From contig OZ026848.1 in assembly GCA_964023205.1 (NCBI GenBank), positions 1,726,501 through 1,790,500 on the forward strand: DNA of 64,000 bases, written 5' to 3'. This document shows positions 53,101 through 64,000 of the stretch, one piece after another. Both the position numbers and the translations under genes were made by a program. The notes beneath the pieces are model-generated. The model searched no databases. It worked only from the letters and a program-made list of their open reading frames with translations, and was not told the DNA's origin. The DNA is from Lutraria lutraria (Eukaryota; Mollusca; Bivalvia; Venerida; Mactridae). Every line of letters starts with the position of its first letter. Position 1 is the stretch's first letter.

Positions 53101-55101
53101 TTACTCTCATGATTTAAGTTCATTAATTAGGGCATTTAGTCATAACATAGAAAAATGTGATAAAACCGCACGACGGTAGAACCATATATTTCCGACCTAT
53201 ATATTGACCAGTTTCTACGATTTTACAGCCAAATAATTCATAATTTGAATATTGATAGGACCAATTCTATTTAAAAGTTGCTAAGACGGTATTTTGATTG
53301 CTTAAAAATCAAATTGTGTGTGTAAATGATGCTTTAGAAATGTCCGTGAAAAAGTAAACAAAACCCGTGACGTGATTATCGTGCATGTACGTTCCATTAA
53401 GGAATTTGGGATGTTTTGTGGAAATCATATATAACTATTAAAGTCATGAAAAGCTTCTTCTTTATATTTTATTCTCATGATTTAAGTTCATTAATTAGGG
53501 CATTTAGTCATGACATAGAAAAATATGATCAAACCGCGCGACGCGAGAACCATACATTTCCGACCTAAATATTGACCAGTTTCTACGATTTTACAGCCAA
53601 ATAATTCACAATTTGAATATTGATAGGACCAATTCCATTTAAAACTTGCTAAGACATGATATTATTAAGATTGCTTTAAGATAAAATTCTGTGTGCAAAT
53701 GACACAAATAAATGTTCGTGAAAAAAGTAAACAAAACCCGTGACGTGATTAATATGCTTATACATGGTGTGTAATTCATTCAAGTTAGGAATTTGGGATG
53801 TTATATGAAAATTATACATACCTATCAAAGACATGAAAAGCTCATTGTTTATAATTTATTCCCATGATATGAGTTCATTAATCAGGTCATTTAATCAAGA
53901 CATAGTAAAATATGATCAAACTCGGTACCGGAGAACCATGCATTTCCTCCCTAAATATTTATCAGTTTAGACAATTTTAAATCCAAATAATTCTTTATTT
54001 GAATATAAATGGAGCCAATTCTATTAAAAAGTTGCCCAGACAGTATTTTGATTGCTTGAAAATCAAATTGTGTGTGTAAATGATTCATGGAAATGTCCGT
54101 GAAAAAAGTAAACAAAACCCGTGACGTGATTATCGTGCATGTACATTCCAGTAAGGAATTTAGGATGTTTTCTGGAAATCATATATAACAATTAAAGTCA
54201 TAAATAGCTTCTTCTTTAGATTTTATTCTCATGATTTAAGTTCATTAATTAGGGCATTTAGTCATAACATAGAAAAATGTGATAAAACCGCACAACGGTA
54301 GAACCATATATTTCCGACCTATATATTGACCAGTTTCTACGATTTTACAGCCAAATAATTCATAATTTGAATATTGATAGGACCAATTCTATTTAAAAGT
54401 TGCTAAGACGGTATTTTGATTGCTTAAAAATCAAATTGTGTGTGTAAATGATGCTTTAGAAATGTCCGTGAAAAAGTAAACAAAACCCGTGACGTGATTA
54501 TCGTGCATGTACGTTCCATTAAGGAATTTGGGGTGTTTTGTGGAAATCATATATAACTATTAAAGTCATGAAAAGCTTCTTATTTAGATTTTATTCTCAT
54601 GATTTAAGTTCATTAATTAGGGCATTTAGTCATGACATAGAAAAATATGATAAAACAGCGCGACGCGATAACCATACATTTCCGACCTAAATATTGACCA
54701 GTTTCTACGATTTTACAGCCAAATAATTCACAATTTGAATATTGATAGGACCAATTCCATTTAAAACTTGCTAAGACATGATATTATTAAGATTGCTTTA
54801 AGATAAAATTCTGTGTGCAAATGACACAAATAAATGTTCGTGAAAAAAGTAAACAAAACCCGTGACGTGATTAATATGCTTATACATGGTGTGTAATTCA
54901 TTCAAGTTAGGAATTTGGGATGTTATATGAAAATTATACATACCTATCAAAGACATGAAAAGCTCATTGTTTATAATTTATTCCCATGATGTGAGTTCAT
55001 TAATCTGGTCATTTAATCAAGACATAGTAAAATACGATCAAACCCGGTGCTGGAGAACCATGCATTTCCTCCCTAAATATTTATCAGTTTCGACCATTTC
55101 G
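47145..55101. repeat. 7,957-bp direct duplication, second copy
   Basis: Joins the first copy with no spacer: satellite text ACCATTTCG runs straight into ACATTTATTG. At its right end the satellite monomer continues normally (CGAATCCGAATAACTC), which shows that the internal junction interrupted a monomer. Confidence 0.93.
49672..49839. repeat. 27-bp tandem repeat, second copy
   Basis: Identical array carried by the second copy of the 7,957-bp duplication. Confidence 0.85.
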
Positions 55102-58100
55102 AATCCGAATAACTCATTATTGGAATATAAATGAAGCCAATTCTATTAAAAAGTTGCTGAGACATTATTTTCATTGCTTAAAAATCAAATTGTGTGTGCA
55201 AATGACACAAATAAATGTCCGTGAAAAAAGTAAACAAAACCCGTGACGTGATTAATATGCATATATATGGTGTGTGATTCATTCAATTTAGGAATTTAGG
55301 ATGTTTTATGAAAATTATATATACCTATCAAAGACATGAAAAGCTCAGTGTTTATAATTTATTCCCATGATGTGAGTTCATTAATCTGGTCATTTAATCA
55401 AGACATAGTAAAATATAAACAAACCCCGCGGCCTGAGAACCATGCATTTTCGAGCTAACTATTGACCATTGTGGACTAATTCAATGCCAAATAACGTATT
55501 ATTTGTAACTGTATAGAGCAAATCATTTCTAAAAGTTGTAAAGGACGGTATTTTATTGCATTGAAATCAAATTCTGCGTGTAAACGATCAGAGAAATCTC
55601 CATGGGAAAGGAAACAAAACGCGTGACCTGATCACCATGCATGTACATTATGTTCAATATATTCAGATCTATACTTTAGGATATTGTTTCAAAATCATAC
55701 GAAATAATTAAAGACATCATAAGCTTGATGTATAAAGTTCATTACCATCATGAAAGATTATTTATAATTAGGGCGACTGGTCAATATATTGACATAGAAA
55801 AATATATTCAAATCCCGCAATCGGAGAACCATGCATTACCGACCCATGTATATTGACCATTTCGAACGATTTTAAAATCAAATAAATCATAATTTGTGTA
55901 TACATAGAATGAATCATATCTAAAAGTTCTTAGGGACATTATTTTAATTGCTTTAAAATAGAAAATTGTGTGCAAAATATAAAACAAGTAAACAAAACCC
56001 GTGAAATGATTATCTTGCGTGTACATTCTGTCTATTACATTCAAGTCAATAATTTAGGATTGTTCTGTGAAAATCATATGTAATAATCAAAGACATGTTA
56101 AGCTTACATTGTAAATTTTTTTCCAATCACGAATGTTCATTAATTAGCGCATCTAGTCAATACATTGACATAGAAAAAAATAATTAAACCCCGTCACCGG
56201 AGAACCATGCATTTCCGACCTAAATATTGAACATTTTAAAAAGTAAACATTAAATAAGATGAATACATACATATTAATTGATATACATGTATATTAAATG
56301 TAGAATGCTATTTTTACCATTATTTTGATGGCTTTGAAATCGAATTTTGTATATAAAATGATCAAAATATTGTCCATGAAATACATGAACAATCCTCACG
56401 ACATCAGTACATAACATGTCTACTACGCCAAATATCTAAATAGACCTGGGATAGGAATACTTTTCATCGTTATGAATGATAATTATAGACGTTTCTGTTC
56501 ATATATTATGCGGAATTAATTTCATTCAATGATTAAAGATTTTATGTGAATATCATATATAATTATAAAAAAACATGATGAGCTTATCTATTAAAATTAA
56601 TTCCCATGATATAAGTTCAATGATCAGGGCATTTAGTCAAGACATAGAAACATATAATGAAACCCCGCGACGGGAGAACCATGCATTTCCTCCCTAAATA
56701 TTGATAGGTTTCGACCATTTTAAAGTCAAGTAAATCATTATTTCAATACAAATTAAGCCAATCCAATTTAAAAGTTGCTAAGACGGTATTTTAATTGCTT
56801 AAAATCAAATAGTGTGTGTAAATGATGCTTTAGAAATGTCCGTGAAAAAGTAAGCAAAACCCGTGACGTGATTATCGTGCATGTACATTCCAGTAAGGAA
56901 TTTAGGATGTTTTCTGGAAATCATATATAACAATTAAAGTCATAAAAAGCTTCTTCTTTAGATTTTACTCTCATGATTTAAGTTCATTAATTAGGGCATT
57001 TAGTCATAACATAGAAAAATGTGATAAAACCGCACGACGGTAGAACCATATATTTCCGACCTATATATTGACCAGTTTCTACGATTTTACAGCCAAATAA
57101 TTCATAATTTGAATATTGATAGGACCAATTCTATTTAAAAGTTGCTAAGACGGTATTTTGATTGCTTAAAAATCAAATTGTGTGTGTAAATGATGCTTTA
57201 GAAATGTCCGTGAAAAAGTAAACAAAACCCGTGACGTGATTATCGTGCATGTACGTTCCATTAAGGAATTTGGGATGTTTTGTGGAAATCATATATAACT
57301 ATTAAAGTCATGAAAAGCTTCTTCTTTATATTTTATTCTCATGATTTAAGTTCATTAATTAGGGCATTTAGTCATGACATAGAAAAATATGATCAAACCG
57401 CGCGACGCGAGAACCATACATTTCCGACCTAAATATTGACCAGTTTCTACGATTATACAGCCAAATAATTCACAATTTGAATATTGATAGGACCAATTCC
57501 ATTTAAAACTTGCTAAGACATGATATTATGAAGATTGCTTTAAGATAAAATTCTGTGTGCAAATGACACAAATAAATGTCCGTGAAAAAAGTAAACAAAA
57601 CCCGTGACGTGATTAATATGCTTATACATGGTGTGTAATTCATTCAAGTTAGGAATTTGGGATGTTATATGAAAATTATACATACCTATCAAAGACATGA
57701 AAAGCTCATTGTTTATAATTTATTCCCATGATATGAGTTCATTAATCAGGTCATTTAATCAAGACATAGTAAAATATGATCAAACTCGGTACCGGAGAAC
57801 CATGCATTTCCTCCCTAAATATTTATCAGTTTAGACAATTTTAAATCCAAATAATTCTTTATTTGAATATAAATGGAGCCAATTCTATTAAAAAGTTGCC
57901 CAGACAGTATTTTGATTGCTTGAAAATCAAATTGTGTGTGTAAATGATTCATGGAAATGTCCGTGAAAAAAGTAAACAAAACCCGTGACGTGATTATCGT
58001 GCATGTACATTCCAGTAAGGAATTTAGGATGTTTTCTGGAAATCATATATAACAATTAAAGTCATAAAAAGCTTCTTCTTTAGATTTTATTCTCATGATT

Positions 58101-60087
58101 TAAGTTCATTAATTAGGGCATTTAGTCATAACATAGAAAAATGTGATAAAACCGCACGTCGGTAGAACCATATATTTCCGACCTATATATTGACCAGTTT
58201 CTACGATTTTACAGCCAAATAATTCATAATTTGAATATTGATAGGACCAATTCTATTTAAAAGTTGCTAAGACGGTATTTTGATTGCTTAAAAATCAAAT
58301 TGTGTGTGTAAATGATGCTTTAGAAATGTCCGTGAAAAAGTAAACAAAACCCGTGACGTGATTATCGTGCATGTACGTTCCATTAAGGAATTTGGGGTGT
58401 TTTGTGGAAATCATATATAACTATTAAAGTCATGAAAAGCTTCTTATTTAGATTTTATTCTCATGATTTAAGTTCATTAATTAGGGCATTTAGTCATGAC
58501 ATAGAAAAATATGATAAAACAGCGCGACGCGATAACCATACATTTCCGACCTAAATATTGACCAGTTTCTACGATTTTACAGCCAAATAATTCACAATTT
58601 GAATATTGATAGGACCAATTCCATTTAAAACTTGCTAAGACATGATATTATTAAGATTGCTTTAAGATAAAATTCTGTGTGCAAATGACACAAATAAATG
58701 TTCGTGAAAAAAGTAAACAAAACCCGTGACGTGATTAATATGCTTATACATGGTGTGTAATTCATTCAAGTTAGGAATTTGGGATGTTATATGAAAATTA
58801 TACATACCTATCAAAGACATGAAAAGCTCATTGTTTATAATTTATTCCCATGATATGAGTTCATTAATCAGGTCATTTAATCAAGACATAGTAAAATATG
58901 ATCAAACTCGGTACCGGAGAACCATGCATTTCCTCCCTAAATATTTATCAGTTTAGACAATTTTAAATCCAAATAATTCTTTATTTGAATATAAATGGAG
59001 CCAATTCTATTAAAAAGTTGCCCAGACAGTATTTTGATTGCTTGAAAATCAAATTGTGTGTGTAAATGATTCATGGAAATGTCCGTGAAAAAAGTAAACA
59101 AAACCCGTGACGTGATTATCGTGCATGTACATTCCAGTAAGGAATTTAGGATGTTTTCTGGAAATCATATATAACAATTAAAGTCATAAATAGCTTCTTC
59201 TTTAGATTTTATTCTCATGATTTAAGTTCATTAATTAGGGCATTTAGTCATAACATAGAAAAATGTGATAAAACCGCACGACGGTAGAACCATATATTTC
59301 CGACCTATATATTGACCAGTTTCTACGATTTTACAGCCAAATAATTCATAATTTGAATATTGATAGGACCAATTCTATTTAAAAGTTGCTAAGACGGTAT
59401 TTTGATTGCTTAAAAATCAAATTGTGTGTGTAAATGATGCTTTAGAAATGTCCGTGAAAAAGTAAACAAAACCCGTGACGTGATTATCGTGCATGTACGT
59501 TCCATTAAGGAATTTGGGGTGTTTTGTGGAAATCATATATAACTATTAAAGTCATGAAAAGCTTCTTATTTAGATTTTATTCTCATGATTTAAGTTCATT
59601 AATTAGGGCATTTAGTCATGACATAGAAAAATATGATAAAACAGCGCGACGCGATAACCATACATTTCCGACCTAAATATTGACCAGTTTCTACGATTTT
59701 ACAGCCAAATAATTCACAATTTGAATATTGATAGGACCAATTCCATTTAAAACTTGCTAAGACATGATATTATTAAGATTGCTTTAAGATAAAATTCTGT
59801 GTGCAAATGACACAAATAAATGTTCGTGAAAAAAGTAAACAAAACCCGTGACGTGATTAATATGCTTATACATGGTGTGTAATTCATTCAAGTTAGGAAT
59901 TTGGGATGTTATATGAAAATTATACATACCTATCAAAGACATGAAAAGCTCATTGTTTATAATTTATTCCCATGATGTGAGTTCATTAATCTGGTCATTT
60001 AATCAAGACATAGTAAAATACGATCAAACCCGGTGCTGGAGAACCATGCATTTCCTCCCTAAATATTTATCAGTTTCGACCATTTCG
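55102..60087. repeat. Higher-order satellite block, 4,986 bp
   Basis: Starts at ATCCGAATAACTCATTATTG and restarts with the same text 4,986 bp later. It contains three 1,122-bp trimers (56,862; 57,984; 59,106), measured at the CGTGACGTGATTATCGTGC anchor. Confidence 0.88.
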
Positions 60088-63000
60088 AATCCGAATAACT
60101 CATTATTGGAATATAAATGAAGCCAATTCTATTAAAAAGTTGCTGAGACATTATTTTCATTGCTTAAAAATCAAATTGTGTGTGCAAATGACACAAATAA
60201 ATGTCCGTGAAAAAAGTAAACAAAACCCGTGACGTGATTAATATGCATATATATGGTGTGTGATTCATTCAATTTAGGAATTTAGGATGTTTTATGAAAA
60301 TTATATATACCTATCAAAGACATGAAAAGCTCAGTGTTTATAATTTATTCCCATGATGTGAGTTCATTAATCTGGTCATTTAATCAAGACATAGTAAAAT
60401 ATAAACAAACCCCGCGGCCTGAGAACCATGCATTTTCGAGCTAACTATTGACCATTGTGGACTAATTCAATGCCAAATAACGTATTATTTGTAACTGTAT
60501 AGAGCAAATCATTTCTAAAAGTTGTAAAGGACGGTATTTTATTGCATTGAAATCAAATTCTGCGTGTAAACGATCAGAGAAATCTCCATGGGAAAGGAAA
60601 CAAAACGCGTGACCTGATCACCATGCATGTACATTATGTTCAATATATTCAGATCTATACTTTAGGATATTGTTTCAAAATCATACGAAATAATTAAAGA
60701 CATCATAAGCTTGATGTATAAAGTTCATTACCATCATGAAAGATTATTTATAATTAGGGCGACTGGTCAATATATTGACATAGAAAAATATATTCAAATC
60801 CCGCAATCGGAGAACCATGCATTACCGACCCATGTATATTGACCATTTCGAACGATTTTAAAATCAAATAAATCATAATTTGTGTATACATAGAATGAAT
60901 CATATCTAAAAGTTCTTAGGGACATTATTTTAATTGCTTTAAAATAGAAAATTGTGTGCAAAATATAAAACAAGTAAACAAAACCCGTGAAATGATTATC
61001 TTGCGTGTACATTCTGTCTATTACATTCAAGTCAATAATTTAGGATTGTTCTGTGAAAATCATATGTAATAATCAAAGACATGTTAAGCTTACATTGTAA
61101 ATTTTTTTCCAATCACGAATGTTCATTAATTAGCGCATCTAGTCAATACATTGACATAGAAAAAAATAATTAAACCCCGTCACCGGAGAACCATGCATTT
61201 CCGACCTAAATATTGAACATTTTAAAAAGTAAACATTAAATAAGATGAATACATACATATTAATTGATATACATGTATATTAAATGTAGAATGCTATTTT
61301 TACCATTATTTTGATGGCTTTGAAATCGAATTTTGTATATAAAATGATCAAAATATTGTCCATGAAATACATGAACAATCCTCACGACATCAGTACATAA
61401 CATGTCTACTACGCCAAATATCTAAATAGACCTGGGATAGGAATACTTTTCATCGTTATGAATGATAATTATAGACGTTTCTGTTCATATATTATGCGGA
61501 ATTAATTTCATTCAATGATTAAAGATTTTATGTGAATATCATATATAATTATAAAAAAACATGATGAGCTTATCTATTAAAATTAATTCCCATGATATAA
61601 GTTCAATGATCAGGGCATTTAGTCAAGACATAGAAACATATAATGAAACCCCGCGACGGGAGAACCATGCATTTCCTCCCTAAATATTGATAGGTTTCGA
61701 CCATTTTAAAGTCAAGTAAATCATTATTTCAATACAAATTAAGCCAATCCAATTTAAAAGTTGCTAAGACGGTATTTTAATTGCTTAAAATCAAATAGTG
61801 TGTGTAAATGATGCTTTAGAAATGTCCGTGAAAAAGTAAGCAAAACCCGTGACGTGATTATCGTGCATGTACATTCCAGTAAGGAATTTAGGATGTTTTC
61901 TGGAAATCATATATAACAATTAAAGTCATAAAAAGCTTCTTCTTTAGATTTTACTCTCATGATTTAAGTTCATTAATTAGGGCATTTAGTCATAACATAG
62001 AAAAATGTGATAAAACCGCACGACGGTAGAACCATATATTTCCGACCTATATATTGACCAGTTTCTACGATTTTACAGCCAAATAATTCATAATTTGAAT
62101 ATTGATAGGACCAATTCTATTTAAAAGTTGCTAAGACGGTATTTTGATTGCTTAAAAATCAAATTGTGTGTGTAAATGATGCTTTAGAAATGTCCGTGAA
62201 AAAGTAAACAAAACCCGTGACGTGATTATCGTGCATGTACGTTCCATTAAGGAATTTGGGATGTTTTGTGGAAATCATATATAACTATTAAAGTCATGAA
62301 AAGCTTCTTCTTTATATTTTATTCTCATGATTTAAGTTCATTAATTAGGGCATTTAGTCATGACATAGAAAAATATGATCAAACCGCGCGACGCGAGAAC
62401 CATACATTTCCGACCTAAATATTGACCAGTTTCTACGATTATACAGCCAAATAATTCACAATTTGAATATTGATAGGACCAATTCCATTTAAAACTTGCT
62501 AAGACATGATATTATGAAGATTGCTTTAAGATAAAATTCTGTGTGCAAATGACACAAATAAATGTCCGTGAAAAAAGTAAACAAAACCCGTGACGTGATT
62601 AATATGCTTATACATGGTGTGTAATTCATTCAAGTTAGGAATTTGGGATGTTATATGAAAATTATACATACCTATCAAAGACATGAAAAGCTCATTGTTT
62701 ATAATTTATTCCCATGATATGAGTTCATTAATCAGGTCATTTAATCAAGACATAGTAAAATATGATCAAACTCGGTACCGGAGAACCATGCATTTCCTCC
62801 CTAAATATTTATCAGTTTAGACAATTTTAAATCCAAATAATTCTTTATTTGAATATAAATGGAGCCAATTCTATTAAAAAGTTGCCCAGACAGTATTTTG
62901 ATTGCTTGAAAATCAAATTGTGTGTGTAAATGATTCATGGAAATGTCCGTGAAAAAAGTAAACAAAACCCGTGACGTGATTATCGTGCATGTACATTCCA

Positions 63001-63951
63001 GTAAGGAATTTAGGATGTTTTCTGGAAATCATATATAACAATTAAAGTCATAAAAAGCTTCTTCTTTAGATTTTATTCTCATGATTTAAGTTCATTAATT
63101 AGGGCATTTAGTCATAACATAGAAAAATGTGATAAAACCGCACGTCGGTAGAACCATATATTTCCGACCTATATATTGACCAGTTTCTACGATTTTACAG
63201 CCAAATAATTCATAATTTGAATATTGATAGGACCAATTCTATTTAAAAGTTGCTAAGACGGTATTTTGATTGCTTAAAAATCAAATTGTGTGTGTAAATG
63301 ATGCTTTAGAAATGTCCGTGAAAAAGTAAACAAAACCCGTGACGTGATTATCGTGCATGTACGTTCCATTAAGGAATTTGGGGTGTTTTGTGGAAATCAT
63401 ATATAACTATTAAAGTCATGAAAAGCTTCTTATTTATATTTTATTCTCATGATTTAAGTTCATTAATTAGGGCATTTAGTCATGACATAGAAAAATATGA
63501 TAAAACAGCGCGACGCGATAACCATACATTTCCGACCTAAATATTGACCAGTTTCTACGATTTTACAGCCAAATAATTCACAATTTGAATATTGATAGGA
63601 CCAATTCCATTTAAAACTTGCTAAGACATGATATTATTAAGATTGCTTTAAGATAAAATTCTGTGTGCAAATGACACAAATAAATGTTCGTGAAAAAAGT
63701 AAACAAAACCCGTGACGTGATTAATATGCTTATACATGGTGTGTAATTCATTCAAGTTAGGAATTTGGGATGTTATATGAAAATTATACATACCTATCAA
63801 AGACATGAAAAGCTCATTGTTTATAATTTATTCCCATGATGTGAGTTCATTAATCTGGTCATTTAATCAAGACATAGTAAAATACGATCAAACCCGGTGC
63901 TGGAGAACCATGCATTTCCTCCCTAAATATTTATCAGTTTCGACCATTTCG
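60088..63951. repeat. Higher-order satellite block, 3,864 bp
   Basis: Same order of monomers as the preceding block but one 1,122-bp trimer shorter (4,986 minus 3,864 equals 1,122). The next block begins at 63,952 and is cut by the window end. Confidence 0.88.
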
Positions 63952-64000
63952 AATCCGAATAACTCATTATTGGAATATAAATGAAGCCAATTCTATTAAA

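Larger units (their letters stand above)
50437..64000. repeat. Satellite array 2, continuing past the window end
   Basis: Same monomer family as array 1. The first 4.7 kb is the duplicated copy of array 1. From 55,102 it continues as higher-order blocks to the last base of the window, so the full length is unknown. Repeated 64-78-codon minus-strand ORFs in it are by-products of the repeat. Confidence 0.93.

Noticed and set aside
55808..56044. 78-codon minus-strand ORF repeated at 60,794 and, shorter, at 44,038 and 51,995
   Set aside because: Lies wholly inside satellite monomers and recurs with the repeat. There is no sign of a gene.

Overview
This looks like AT-rich nuclear DNA from an invertebrate animal, most likely a bivalve mollusc. 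The genes are split by many short phase-conserved introns with GT/AG borders. There are tRNA-derived SINEs, short non-autonomous DNA transposons, minisatellites and a long satellite array. Nothing looks bacterial: no operons, no ribosome binding sites and no long ORFs. The taxon is an inference from repeat character and gene structure, not a database match.

Region 1 (about 1-34,300) is a head-to-tail array of three plus-strand genes of the SLC23 nucleobase/ascorbate transporter family. Copy A (554-8,782) and copy C (26,492-34,208) each have 12 coding exons that join in frame to 615 codons. I assembled them by eye from splice borders. Their proteins differ at only about 14 residues, and introns, intronic SINEs and several kb of 3' flank are shared. 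They therefore belong to a recent segmental duplication (about 1-13,563 versus about 23,250-39,372). Copy B (15,302-20,577), between them, is older. It keeps exons 4-12 with open frames, has no recognisable exons 1-3, and has lost the normal GT donor after exon 10. It is a probable pseudogene or a partial gene.

Region 2 (8.8-15.3 kb, 20.6-26.4 kb and 34.2-39.2 kb) is intergenic and I find no convincing gene there. It holds a 131-bp foldback element with an 8-bp target duplication, a 478-bp hAT-like element with an 8-bp target duplication, a 46-bp minisatellite (12 units in the C flank, about 2 in the A flank) and old dispersed repeats.

Region 3 (39,188-64,000) has no gene I can support. A 7,957-bp segment (39,188-47,144) is repeated directly next to itself (47,145-55,101) with no difference in the parts I compared. 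Its right half, and everything from about 50.4 kb to the window end, is a satellite of roughly 370-390-bp monomers. The satellite has higher-order structure: 1,122-bp trimers sit inside 3.86-kb or 4.99-kb blocks, and these differ by exactly one trimer.

I see no new multi-gene system here. The most informative signals are the atypical substrate-site residues of the SLC23 proteins, the exon-confined similarity between copies A and B, the mobile elements that date the duplication, and the nested satellite next to an apparently exact 8-kb duplication.
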